Below, piece after piece: positions 27,962 to 38,615 of a stretch of DNA of 64,000 bases (the first letter of the stretch is position 1; each line of letters begins with the position of its first letter). The position numbers were made by a program, and so were the translations under genes. The stretch is taken from the NCBI RefSeq assembly GCF_004135675.1, contig NZ_QHLX01000004.1:186001-250000 (forward strand), read 5' to 3'. The stretch is from Marinitoga lauensis. Its GTDB lineage: Bacteria > Thermotogota > Thermotogae > Petrotogales > Petrotogaceae. A model generated the notes under the pieces. It ran no database searches. It was not told where the DNA came from and saw only the letters and a list, made by a program, of their open reading frames with translations.

Positions 27962-28285
27962 ATGGTAAAAAAAATAATTATTGCATTAGCGATGGGAGCT
28001 TATCCTTATATATTTTTATTATTATCCAATATGTCACATAATTTTATTATGCGACAAAAAAGTATACAAAATTACTTAATATCTTCTATATTATTAGTTT
28101 TTTCTTATATTCTATATTCTTTAATAAAAAGTAAAAATACTCAACAAAATAAAAAGATAGATTTTTCTTATTTTATTATTTTTTTCAGCATTACATATTT
28201 TCTTATCTGGAAACATTTTATAGTGGTGTTCATTTTTATTACTGAACTAATAAGGCTATTTATAAAACACAAAAATTCTCATTAG
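27962..28285 (+). CDS. Small membrane protein of unknown function
   Basis: 107 residues with about four hydrophobic helices (IIIALAMGAYPYIFLLL, SILLVFSYILYSL and two later). The same length and layout as its upstream neighbour, but no clear sequence identity. GGAGTTGATG lies upstream of ATG 27962. It is the last gene of the accessory island. Confidence 0.5.
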   Translation: MVKKIIIALAMGAYPYIFLLLSNMSHNFIMRQKSIQNYLISSILLVFSYILYSLIKSKNTQQNKKIDFSYFIIFFSITYFLIWKHFIVVFIFITELIRLFIKHKNSH

Positions 28286-28326
28286 GAATTATAGAGAATA
28301 AATTACCAATGAAACAGTAATCTAAA

Positions 28327-28362
28327 AAAAACGGCTGCTCTGTTAGCAGCCGTTTTTTATAT
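28327..28362. terminator. Terminator, right copy of the identical 36-bp pair
   Basis: The same ACGGCTGCT / AGCAGCCGT hairpin and flanks as at 22747-22782. Here it overlaps the stop codon of the minus-strand PreA-like gene at 28357. Confidence 0.88.
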
Positions 28363-29447
28363 TACACCACTAATAGCTTTTACAGGACACCTACTCTGAC
28401 ACAAACTACATCCAAAACATTTATCTTCATCTACTATTACCTGTTTATTTTCCTTATCCACTGTAATAGCCCAATATGGACATACCATTTCACAAAGCTT
28501 ACAGAAAGTACATTTATTAAGATCTATTTGTGGATATTTTGGTTCAAATACTACTTCTTTTTTCTTTAAACCTGTCTTTTTAACCTCATCTATACTATTA
28601 AATCCATATTTTTCAAGAGCTTTTGGAAGTTGATCAACTATTGTTTTATATAATTGTTTCCCTCTAATTAGTGCTGCTGATAGCATTTGAACTGCATCGG
28701 CTCCTGCTAATAAATATTCTATAACATCATCGGCTGAGGCTATTCCACCAACTCCAATAACTGTAATTTCTGGAACCGCTTCTTTTATTGTATTTACCAA
28801 TGCTAATCCAAGATTCTTTATAACAGGACCTGAAATCCATACCTGGCCTTTATCATTACCAATTAAATTGGTTCTGTTTTCTATATCTATTAACATAGTT
28901 GGTCCTAAAGAATTAATAGCTACAACACCTGTTCCACCATTTTTTAAAACCATTCTTGCAAATTCTACTGGATCAGGAATATGCGGACTCATTTTCATAA
29001 AGATTGGTTTGTCTGTATTTGCCCTTATAGTTCTTACTGTTTCTGCAATAGTATCTAAATTCTTTCCTACATAATGTGTTGAGATTTCGAATGCATCTGC
29101 AAATTTATCCAATTGAGGAATCAAAATTTCCATATCTTCTTTTGTATACCCTGCGCTAACAATTAATGGTATATCAAGTTCTTTTTTTAGATTTGGTAAT
29201 ATTTCATTTATCCATTTTTCTGGTGGCAATTCAGACCATAATTCTGCATTAACTATATAATTATTTGTACCATATATACATGGCCTTGGAACTTCTGCAG
29301 CCTTTGTAGAAATGGTTTTTGTAACCATTCCACCAACACCTAATCTTGCTATATATAACATCTTTTCATCATCACCAACAAGCGGTCCGATGCTGGCATT
29401 AAAGGATTTTTCAACTTTATTCCTGCAAATTTTGTACTTAAATCCAT
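28357..29447 (-). CDS. PreA-like dihydropyrimidine dehydrogenase subunit / DHOD-family protein with 2[4Fe-4S] (one frame break)
   Basis: FMN-type dihydroorotate-dehydrogenase barrel (KLKNPLMPAS, KMSPHIPDP, GTGVVAINSLGP, IGVGGIASADDVIEYLLAGADAVQ) followed by a C-terminal ferredoxin: CTFCKLCEMVCP and CFGCSLCQSRCP. I start at ATG 29447; one G added near 29385 joins MPASG with PLVGDDEKMLY. This is the layout of PreA, which with PreT reduces uracil/thymine. No PreT partner is in view. It ends the purine-type catabolic operon, so its substrate may be a pyrimidine or a ring-opened purine product. Confidence 0.82.
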
Positions 29448-29457
29448 ACTTTCCCCC

Positions 29458-30744
29458 TCAAAGTCTATCCCACAATTTAGCAGCAACCTTTTTTGCTTCA
29501 TTATAAATTCTTTCAACTTCAAATTCTACTTTTCGGTCTTTCATTAAAAACTTACCATCAACAATGGTATCTATTACATCTAACTTATCCCAGATACCAA
29601 AAAACACATGTCCAAAAATATTACTTTCACTTAATGGCGTAAATGGAATGTAGTTATATGAAATCATATCGGCTTTATACCCTTCTTTTATCCTTCCAAT
29701 TTTTATATTTAATAAATCTCCGGCAAGATAATATACATTATCAATATTATTTTTTAAATCATCAAAGTTAAAAAATGTTGGATCTTTATATCTATATTTT
29801 TGAGTAAAATAGAGATTTAAATATTCCCTTGTTATATTAAAACCAAGACCATCATTACCTATTATTGTTTTTATTCCTTTTTCCTTTAATAATTTATAAT
29901 TTGGCAATCCCACTGCGTTATTCATATTTGATGTTGGATTTAACGCTACAAATATATCATGTTCTGATATAATATTTGCTTCTTCTTCATCTATATGAAC
30001 ACAGTGAGAAAGAATAGAGTTTTTTGTTAATAAATCAAACTCTTTTAATCTCTCAACTACTCTTTTCCATAATTTTTTATAGATTCTTCCTCATCTTCCA
30101 GGCTCTCTGCTATATGTATATGTATAGGTGCTCCATTTAAATTTTCTGATACTTTCTTCAATGTATCATCGGATAATGAAAGGGATGCATGAAGCCCAAA
30201 CATCCCAGCATACTTTTCAGAACGTTCTTTTAAAAATTCAACATTTTCTTCTATACATTCATTAACATTAAATCTGTCACTGGTTTCAAAACAGAATATC
30301 CCCTTAAACCTATTTCATCACATGTTCCTTTTTTTAATTCATCTAATGTTCCTCTTATAGCTGTTCCACTGGCATGGTGATCTATAAATGTTGTAATTCC
30401 ATTTTTAATGAATTCAATACCACTAACAAGACCACTATAATACGTCGTTTCTAAGTCTATCTTTGAATCCATTCTCCACCATAATTGTTTTAATATATCT
30501 GAAAAGGATTCAGGATTGAATTCAACGCTCATTCCCGAGCAAAAGTAGAATATATATGTGTGTGACCATTAACAAAACCCGGCATAACCAATTTCCCTTT
30601 AAAATCAATAATCTCTTCATTATTTCTTTTTTTAAAATCATCCATACTTCCTACTTCAAGGATTTTATCATCAAACCTTATATATTGATTTTCTTTGTAA
30701 TTTTCATAATCAAAGATATTACAATTTATTATGGTTTTTACCAT
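29458..30744 (-). CDS. ssnA: SsnA-like amidohydrolase (several frame breaks)
   Basis: Assembled from pieces 30529-30744, 30251-30532, an unlabelled central part and 29458-29925. Metal motifs are GHTHIYS near the N-terminus, IDHHASGT, HIHIAES and LSHCVHID, with the catalytic Asp region in TIIGNDGLG: the cytosine-deaminase-like chlorohydrolase/SsnA group. Breaks near 30540, 30275 and 30070 fit single-base losses. Neighbours ygeY, ygeW-like and hyuA match the enteric urate/purine cluster, in which ssnA lies too. It overlaps hyuA by 7 nt. Likely deaminates or hydrolyses a purine-derived intermediate. Confidence 0.78.
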
Positions 30745-32057
30745 ATTATTTCTCCCCTTTTAATATATGAACCTTTAACCCTTTTGTTTAGAACTCCATC
30801 TTTTACAATAAACTTCCCTCTTGATATTGTCGAAATAATCTTTCCTTTCACTCTGAAATCCTTATACGGTATATAATCTGATTTTGAATGATGTTCTTTT
30901 ATTATCCATTCTTTCTCTGGATCAAATACAACAAGATCGGCATCATATGTTGGCAATATTTCTCCTTTATTTTTTAATCCATAATACTTAGCAACATTTT
31001 TTGTAAATTTGTCTATTATCTTTTTTCCAAACATTGAATACATTAATACAAATGAAAATTCAACTCCACCTATACCCATAGGCATACCATTCACTATATC
31101 TTTTTTCTTTTCTTCTACATTAAAAGGACAATGATCTGTTCCTATTGTGTTTATATAATTTATGTTTTCTATGAGCAACTCTTTTTCTTTCTTACTCCTC
31201 AATGGTGGAGTCATTGTATATAAGTAACCTTTTTCTGTATTATATATATCTTCAGTAAAATAAAAATAATGTGGGCAGCTTTCAATAACGAGATTTTTCC
31301 CCAGAATATGATTAAACTTTTTCTTTAACTCATCTAATGTTTTCCCACTGGTAAGATGCACTATATATAATTGTGCATTATAATACTCTGCCATTTCTGC
31401 TAATTTTATTACTTCTGATAATTCAGTAATAGTTGGTCTATACTTTGAATGGTCTTTAACCTTAATTTCCTCATTTTCATATTTTTTTATAATCTCATCA
31501 TTTTCTGCATGAACAGATATTACTATTCCATAATGCTTTGATTTTTCCAACAATTCTGCTATATATCCATCATATGTTCTTCTATTTGAAGAAGAATATG
31601 TGGTAAATAATTTAATACTTGATAATCCCAATTGTCTTGCTTTTTTTAATATTTTTTCTGGTTCATCTGTTGGATTTGCTATTGTAGCATGAAAAGCATA
31701 ATCTGTTAAACTACTCTTAGCAAGATTTAATCTATCTTCAAAAGCCCTTTCTAATTCTTCTGCTGTTCTTACAGGATCTAAAAAATCTATATATGATGTA
31801 ATTCCACCGTATGCAGCAGAAATAGACCCTGAATAAAAATCATCAGCAGAAATATAATTTCCTAAATCAAGGTGAAAATGTACATGTGGATCTATAAAAC
31901 CGGGAAGTAAATACTTCCCGGAAATATCATAATATTTTTTAGCTTCCAGTCGCGATCTGCTAATATCACAAATCTTTCCGCTTTTTATATAAACATTAGC
32001 TTTTAAAAACTTCCCTGATATATATACCGCACCATTTAATATTCCAAGATCAAACAT
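30738..32057 (-). CDS. hyuA: D-hydantoinase/dihydropyrimidinase-type cyclic amidohydrolase
   Basis: An intact 439-residue amidohydrolase. Metal-binding residues lie in FIDPHVHFH, a carboxylated-lysine candidate in SSIKLFTTYSS, then VHAEND, IVHLTSG and GTDHCPF. The family hydrolyses hydantoins, dihydropyrimidines or allantoin-like rings to carbamoyl products. In the homologous cluster of enterobacteria this gene acts in anaerobic purine/urate use. It lies 14 nt after the carbamoyltransferase gene. Confidence 0.86.
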   Translation of the reverse strand: MFDLGILNGAVYISGKFLKANVYIKSGKICDISRSRLEAKKYYDISGKYLLPGFIDPHVHFHLDLGNYISADDFYSGSISAAYGGITSYIDFLDPVRTAEELERAFEDRLNLAKSSLTDYAFHATIANPTDEPEKILKKARQLGLSSIKLFTTYSSSNRRTYDGYIAELLEKSKHYGIVISVHAENDEIIKKYENEEIKVKDHSKYRPTITELSEVIKLAEMAEYYNAQLYIVHLTSGKTLDELKKKFNHILGKNLVIESCPHYFYFTEDIYNTEKGYLYTMTPPLRSKKEKELLIENINYINTIGTDHCPFNVEEKKKDIVNGMPMGIGGVEFSFVLMYSMFGKKIIDKFTKNVAKYYGLKNKGEILPTYDADLVVFDPEKEWIIKEHHSKSDYIPYKDFRVKGKIISTISRGKFIVKDGVLNKRVKGSYIKRGEIIW

Positions 32058-32071
32058 AAAATCACACCTTA

Positions 32072-33065
32072 TTATCTTCCACCCATTAATAATGTCATAA
32101 CTGCTTTTGCTGTATGCAATCTATTTTCTGCTTCATCAAATATTATTGAGTGTGGTCCATCAATAACAGAATCCACAACTTCCTTTCCTCTATCTGCAGG
32201 TAAAGCATGCATATAAACAGAATCTGGTCTTGTTAATTTCATTTTTTCTTCATCACAAATCCAGTCTTTATGTTTTGCGGTTTCTGCTTTAATTTCCTCA
32301 GGATCATCAGAAACAAAGAAGCCGCCCCAGTTTTTAGGAATAACAACATGCGCATCAACAAATGCATCTTCCATTTTATGTGAAATATTCAATTTTCCAC
32401 CATATTTTTCTGCATTTTCCTGAGCTTGTTTAACGATATCTGGCATTAAATCAAATTTTTCAGGATATGCAAGGGTTACATCCATACCCAATCTTGTAAA
32501 TAATAATATTTGTGATTGTGGAACGGATAATGGTTTTAAATGACTTTCTGCATATGCCCAACTAATACCAACCTTTAATCCTTTTAAATTCTTTCCAAAT
32601 CTTTCCTGTATTGTCATAACATCAGCTAATACCTGGAATGGATGATAAACATCATCCTGCAAATTCATAACAGGAACCTGTGAAACAGAAGCCATTCCTC
32701 TTAAGTATTTATTTCCCTTTCCAAATTCACATGCTCTAACTGCAATTCCATGCCCATTCTTGCTAAAACTCTTGCCGTATCTTCTGGGTTTCGCCATGAG
32801 ATAATTGCATAGTGCTTGGATTTAAGAAATTAGCATGACCTCCAAGTTGAGCTATACCTGCTTCCATTGAATTTCTTGTTCTTGTTGATTGATCAAAAAA
32901 TATTAAGAATAATGTTTTATATAATAAATATGGTGTTGGAACGTTAGAAGCCATTTTGATTTTTAAGTCTCTTGCTAAATCTAACATCATTTCTATTTCT
33001 TCATTTGTAAAGTCCTGTGTTGTTATAAAATGTCTACTTTTTTCTGTTTTAAAGAATGCTGACAT
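32072..33065 (-). CDS. Knotted carbamoyltransferase, YgeW-like (two frame breaks)
   Basis: Aspartate/ornithine-carbamoyltransferase superfamily. The carbamoyl-phosphate loop is DQSTRTRNSMEAG; HPFQVLADVMTIQE and MHALPADRG follow. One C added near 32790 and one G near 32760 restore SHGETPEDTARVLARMGHGI. About 331 residues, shorter than the about 396 of E. coli YgeW and with a C-terminus more like ordinary OTCases. In this cluster it probably runs in the catabolic direction, releasing carbamoyl phosphate for ATP. Acceptor not known; it might even be ornithine, given the oraSE genes at the right edge. Confidence 0.78.
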
Positions 33066-33089
33066 ACCTATCTCCCCTTATTTAAAATA

Positions 33090-34282
33090 TTATTTAAGTT
33101 TTTCTACTAATGTTTTTGGAAAATTAGCATAAAATGCTGCTGCCTTTACCAGATGTTCTATTTTTACTTTTTCATTAGGTGCATGTGCATATTTCTCATC
33201 ACCAGGGCCAAAACCTACCGTAGGAATACCATATACACCTGCTGTTGCTATACCATTAGTACTGAATGTCCATTTATCAATTAATGGTTCATTACCAAAT
33301 GTTTTAATATATGTTTTTTTAGCTGCTTGAACAACATCTGAATCTTCTTCAACTACCCATGTTGGGAAATATTTTTCAACAGGATATTCAATACCGGTAT
33401 ATGCAGGTTTTGAATATGTTAACTCAACAATTTCTGCATCTATGCCTGTTTTTTTGAATATTTCTCTTATTTCTTCAAATGCACTTTCTTTTGTTTCTCC
33501 TGCTGTTAATCTTCTATCAATATGAATTACACATTCATCTGGAACTGCGTTATGCGAAGGTGATTTAAAGAATATTTGCGAAACAACTATTGTTCCTTTG
33601 CCTAAAAATGGATCATAATGTAAATTCTCATTTAACTTTTCTATTTCATTTATAATCTTTGCCATTTTATATATCGCATTATCTCCTCGTTCAGGAGCAC
33701 TGGCATGAGCAGATAATCCCACTGTTTTTATTCTGAATTCTATTCTTCCTCTATGCCCTCTATATACATTTAAACTTGTTGGCTCAGTTATAACTACAAA
33801 ATCTGGTTTTAATTTATCTTCTTCTACTATATATCTCCAACATAATCCATCACAGTCTTCTTCCATAACAGTACCTGTTACATAAACAGTAAAATCATCA
33901 AGAAGATTTAATTCTTTTAATATTTTCATACCATATACCATGGAACACATACCTGCTTTCTGATCCGATGCACCTCTTCCATATACCCATTCTTCATCCC
34001 AATCACCACTAAATGGGTCTTTATCCATAGGTCTGGATTTCCTACTTCAACAGTATCAATATGAGCATCCATGGCAATAATATGTTTTCCATTGCCTATT
34101 CTTCCAAGAACATTTCCCAGACCATCTATTTTCACTTCATCAAACCCTACTTTTTCCATTTCTTCCTTGATTACCTGGATAACTTCTTTTTCCTGACCGG
34201 AATAACTCTGTGCTTTTATTAATTTGCTCATAAACTTTACAATATCTTCTCGATATTTTTCTGCTAATTCTAATGTTGTCAA
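33090..34282 (-). CDS. ygeY: YgeY-like M20 metallohydrolase (one frame break)
   Basis: TTG start at 34282 behind GGGAGGG. Zinc motifs: AMDAHIDTVEVG, YGRGASDQKAGM, VMEEDCDG and the late GFGPGDEKYAHAPNE histidine. One G missing near 34028 splits the gene inside NPDLWDKDPFSGDW. Corrected length is 397 residues, as in YgeY of the selenium-associated purine cluster. It first gene in the minus operon: ygeY, ygeW-like, hyuA, ssnA, preA-like. Probably cleaves an N-carbamoyl or N-acyl amino acid intermediate. Confidence 0.82.
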
Positions 34283-34465
34283 TCCTATCCCTCCCTATTC
34301 AAACTTTATAAAATTATATAACTTTTACTTTAAAATTAAAAACCCTTACAACTTTCGTTAACACTATTTTAGCAATTAGAATTTCAAATAATGCCAAATA
34401 TCTCTTTTATTTATAAGATTTCTTATTAATTTTACTTTGAATTTTATAAATAATCAGATATATAA

Positions 34466-34495
34466 AAAACTGGTCAGATTATCTGACCAGTTTTA
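34466..34495. terminator. Terminator after nth
   Basis: AAAACTGGTCAGAT / ATCTGACCAGTTTT stem; overlaps the nth stop codon. The remaining gap to 34282 shows only an AT-rich promoter region for ygeY. Confidence 0.85.
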
Positions 34496-35140
34496 TACTT
34501 TTGTATTTTTATAATAATCACAATATTCCTTAATAGGACATTCTTCACATTTTGGATTTCTTGCTTTACAGGTATTTCTACCATGAAAAATCAACCAATG
34601 ATGTGCCTTACCCCACATTTCTTTAGGTATAACTTTCATCAAATCCTCTTCTGTCTCTTTTACATCTTTACTATTTGCTAAACCAATTCTATTTGAAACT
34701 CTAAAAACATGCGTATCAACTGCAATAGCATCTTCACCAAATGCTACACTCAAGATCACATTCGCTGTTTTTCTTCCTACCCCTGGTAATTTCATTAATT
34801 CTTCCCTTGTTTTTGGGATATTTCCATTATACTCTTCTACCAATATTTTACAGGTCTTTATTATATTTTTACTCTTTGTTTTATACAAACCCACACCCTT
34901 TATGTATTTTTCTAATTCTTCAGGCGTAATATCAGCAAAATCCTTCGGTGTTTTAAATTTTTCAAATAAAATAGGTGTTACCTTATTAACCTGGTTATCC
35001 GTGGTTTGTGCAGAAAGCATTACAGCTATTAATAATTCAAAATTATTATTGTATTTTAATACCGTTTGTGGGTTCGGATATGATTTTGATAGAATATCCA
35101 ATATTTCTTTTACTTCTTTTTTCGATTTTAATTTTTTCAT
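34493..35140 (-). CDS. nth: Endonuclease III
   Basis: 215 residues, the normal length. Helix-hairpin-helix LPGVGRKTANVILS with the catalytic Lys, the catalytic Asp in AVDTHVFRVSNR, and the 4Fe-4S site CKARNPKCEECPIKEYC at the C-terminus. Removes oxidised pyrimidines and cleaves the abasic strand. Transcribed divergently from the glycan operon; the TATAAT at about 35166 could serve either direction. Confidence 0.95.
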   Translation of the reverse strand: MKKLKSKKEVKEILDILSKSYPNPQTVLKYNNNFELLIAVMLSAQTTDNQVNKVTPILFEKFKTPKDFADITPEELEKYIKGVGLYKTKSKNIIKTCKILVEEYNGNIPKTREELMKLPGVGRKTANVILSVAFGEDAIAVDTHVFRVSNRIGLANSKDVKETEEDLMKVIPKEMWGKAHHWLIFHGRNTCKARNPKCEECPIKEYCDYYKNTKV

Positions 35141-35216
35141 TTTTTTAGCTCCTTTAAATATTATGATATAATAAAAGTAACAATGTTAATAAAATTTATA
35201 TTAAAGGGGTTTTTTT

Positions 35217-37836
35217 ATGAAACTTATTAATTCCGCTATAAAATTAATAGAAAAGGGTGAATATGATAAAGCAGAAGAACTATTATTAAAAGCACAGGAT
35301 AATAGCAAAAAATATAACCTTCTTGGGTTAATACAATTTAATAAAAATAACTTTGAAGAAACCGAAAAACTTTTTAAAAAGTCCCTCAAATTAAACCCTA
35401 TTGATGATGATACGCTCTTTAATTATGGATATTTATTAAACCTGAAAAATAATTATTTAGATGCATGGCGATATTTAATGCGTATTCATCAAAAAGACTG
35501 GGCTGTTTATGATATTCTTGGTGATATTGAAACAAATAATAGAAGCAAATCACTTGGATTAAAATATTATACCATAGCTTCTTCTCTTGCTCCTAACCCT
35601 TCTATGTCTGAAAAATTAGAAATGGCTAAAAAAACATTTTATAAAAATATAAAAATAGCCTTTTTATGCTTACCTTCATTAGAAACGTTTATAAAACCTA
35701 TATATGAAAATTTATCATATATCTATGATACCAGATTAATTATCTCAAATAACGGTGAAGAATTAAAAAAAGCCGCAGAATGGGCGGATATTATATGGCT
35801 TGAATGGGGCAATGAAGTTGCAAATTTTGTAACCAATAATGTTGATTTGAAAAATAAAAAGGTCATATGTAGAATACACGGTTATGAGGTATTCACCGAT
35901 ATTCCAAAACAAATTAAATGGATGTTGTTGATCATGTTTTCTTTGTAGCAGAACATAAAAAAGAATTATTTTATAAAAGATTTGGAAATATAATTGACTC
36001 CAAAAAAGTAAGCATATTGAGAAATGGAATTGATTTAAATAAATTCAATTATTATCCTAAAAAAACACATGGCAAAAATCTTGTTATAATAGGCAATATT
36101 AATTATAGAAAAGGATTTGAGATATTATTAATGACCTTTAATGAATTAATAAAAAAAGATGCAGACTATAAGCTTTATGTTCGTGGAAAATTTCAGGATT
36201 TAAGGTATAAAATGGCTATTGAAACTATGATAAAGGAAATGAATCTGGAAAAACATATTACCTTTGTTCCACGTGTTGAAAACCTTGGAAAATGGTTAAA
36301 GGATATGGACTTTATTCTGTCTACTTCCATAGAAGAGTCTTTTCATTATACTGTTGGTGAAGCGATGGCAATAGGTTTAAAACCAATTATTCACGCATGG
36401 AAAGAAAGTCGAAAAATATGGCCTGAAGAAAATATTTTTAATGATGTTGAGGGATTTTTAAATTTAGTTTTAAATAGCGAATATCACTCTGAAAAATATA
36501 GAAGATTTATAGAAGATAATTATCCTGTTGAAAAGCAAATGGCACAAATAGAAAATATACTTGAAATTCTGGAAAAAGATATAAAAAAAGAAAATTATAT
36601 TTTTGAGGAAAAGAAAATATTGAGATTTTCTTTTTCAAGTTCATCTGAAAAGAAATATATATGGTATGTTATGAATGAATTTGCAAGATTTCAATATGGT
36701 GGTGGAGAAAGAGTTATAGCCTCTTTTTCAAGAGAAGCGAAAAAATATGGATATAAGCTTATCTTTATTTCCAATAATTATTCAAAAAAATCACTTGATA
36801 TTATGAAAGATCTTGATTTTAAAGGAGAAATATTAATTATAAATACACCTCTTTCAGAATATCCGGAAGATGTAAGAAAAATTAGGAATTTTGAGAAAGA
36901 ATTAAACGATATAAAAAAGATATTCCCACCAGATCTTGTAATAGGTCATCCTGTTACAACGAGTATATGGCTCGAAAAAATACGAAATAAATTAAATTTA
37001 AACATCAAACATTATTTAACCACTATAGTAAACTTTTTCATTGGAAATACCGATAAAAATATTGAATTTTATAAAGGAAATATTGATAATATTTTATTCA
37101 TTGATGCTCTCACAAAAGAATATCTGGAATTAAGATTAGGAATTAAAAACTATAAGCCAGATAATTATTATCATTATGTTGGGGTTCCTTATTTTAGTAT
37201 AAACAAATTAAAAAATATAAAATTGAATAATAATTTTGATAATAACATAAGGATAATAGCCTATCCTCGTCTTGTATATACAAAATCCTTTGTTTTAAAT
37301 GCTGTTGAAGATATGGCTAAACTATTAAATAACGGATATAAATTTTATGTAAATATCGTTGGCAAAGGTGGATTTAGTAATATAATCAAGGAAATTATTA
37401 AATTTCACAGAGTGGAAAAATATATGAAATTAATACCAATGGAAAAAATAGATTTTAGATTTGTTTCTATTCATGATTTAGCAATCAATACCGGAGTTTC
37501 TGCAAGCGAAACATCCTATCTCGGTATTCCAACAATTTTTGCAGATACCACGCCATGGTTTAATTTTATAAATGGATATACTGGGTATATAAATCCAAGG
37601 GTATTCTTGGAAAAGATTTTAAATTGGAAGACCCTACTTTTGATTTTTATAAATATAATACATATTTTGATATTATAAAAAATATTCTTGATAATGATAA
37701 TCCAAAGAAATATTTGCAAAATATTGGAAAAGAACTAAAAGAATATACAATTAAGGCTCTTAATTTCTACGATGAAAAAGAAGTATTTAAAAGTATATTA
37801 AAACATTCAAATCTATTGAAAGGGGAATTGTTATGA
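35217..37836 (+). CDS. Large TPR plus double GT-B glycosyltransferase (two frame breaks)
   Basis: Breaks near 35925 and 37610 split one protein of about 873 residues. Residues 1-130 are TPR-like repeats (KGEYDKAEELLLKAQ, NNFEETEKLFKKSLKLNP). Next comes a GT4-type GT-B domain (SILRNGIDLNKF, GNINYRKGFEILL, TSIEESFHYTVGEAMAIGL), then a second GT-B-like half with FQYGGGERVIASFSREAKKYG and SETSYLGIPTIFADT. It heads the surface-glycan operon and overlaps rfbF by 4 nt. Probably a cytosolic transferase acting on lipid- or protein-linked glycan; donor sugars unknown. Confidence 0.75.
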
Positions 37837-38603
37837 AGGTCGTTATTCTTGCAGGTGGTTACGGTACCCGTTTAGAAGAAGAAACCACGAGAATTCCAAA
37901 ACCAATGATTCAGATAGGAAGAAAACCCATTTTATGGCATATTATGAAAATTTATTCTTATTATGGATATAATGATTTTATAATCTGTCTTGGTTATAAA
38001 GGATACATTATAAAAGAATACTTTATGAACTATCATAAACACATGAGTGACATGACCATTGATCTTTCCAACGGAAATATTGAAATACATAATTCTTATA
38101 CTGAAAATTGGAAAGTTACACTTGTAGATACTGGGCTCGACACAATGACAGGTGGAAGAATTAAAAAAGTAAGAAAATACATCGGTAATGAAACCTTTAT
38201 GCTTACATATGGTGATGGTGTTGGTGATGTAAATATTAAAAAGCTAGTGGAATTTCACCGTAGTCACGGAAGATTGGCTACTATAACTGTCACTCAACCT
38301 ATTGGAAGATTTGGCGTTTTAGATATTGAAGAGAATAATGTGGTAAAGTCCTTTATAGAAAAACCAAAAAGCGATAAATCAAAAATAAATGCAGGTTTTT
38401 TTGTTCTTGAACCAGAAGTTATTGATTATATAGACGATGAATATACTGCATGGGAAAATGGTCCTCTTGAAAGATTAGCTAAAGAAAAAAATCTAATGGC
38501 ATATCAACACGAAGGTTTCTGGAAACCTATGGACACATTAAGAGATAAGCATGAACTGGAAAATCTATGGAATTTCGGAAAAGCTCCATGGAAAATATGG
38601 TAA
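37833..38603 (+). CDS. rfbF: Glucose-1-phosphate cytidylyltransferase
   Basis: 256 residues, full family length. Nucleotide loop LAGGYGTRLEEETTRIPKPM, then GRKPILWHIMKIYSYYG and the typical DMTIDLSNG and YGDGVGDV. Makes CDP-glucose from CTP and glucose-1-phosphate, the first step of the CDP-3,6-dideoxyhexose route. RfbG and RfbH lie 13-15 kb downstream in the same operon. Confidence 0.93.
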   Translation: MKVVILAGGYGTRLEEETTRIPKPMIQIGRKPILWHIMKIYSYYGYNDFIICLGYKGYIIKEYFMNYHKHMSDMTIDLSNGNIEIHNSYTENWKVTLVDTGLDTMTGGRIKKVRKYIGNETFMLTYGDGVGDVNIKKLVEFHRSHGRLATITVTQPIGRFGVLDIEENNVVKSFIEKPKSDKSKINAGFFVLEPEVIDYIDDEYTAWENGPLERLAKEKNLMAYQHEGFWKPMDTLRDKHELENLWNFGKAPWKIW

Positions 38604-38615
38604 GGAGGCTATAAT

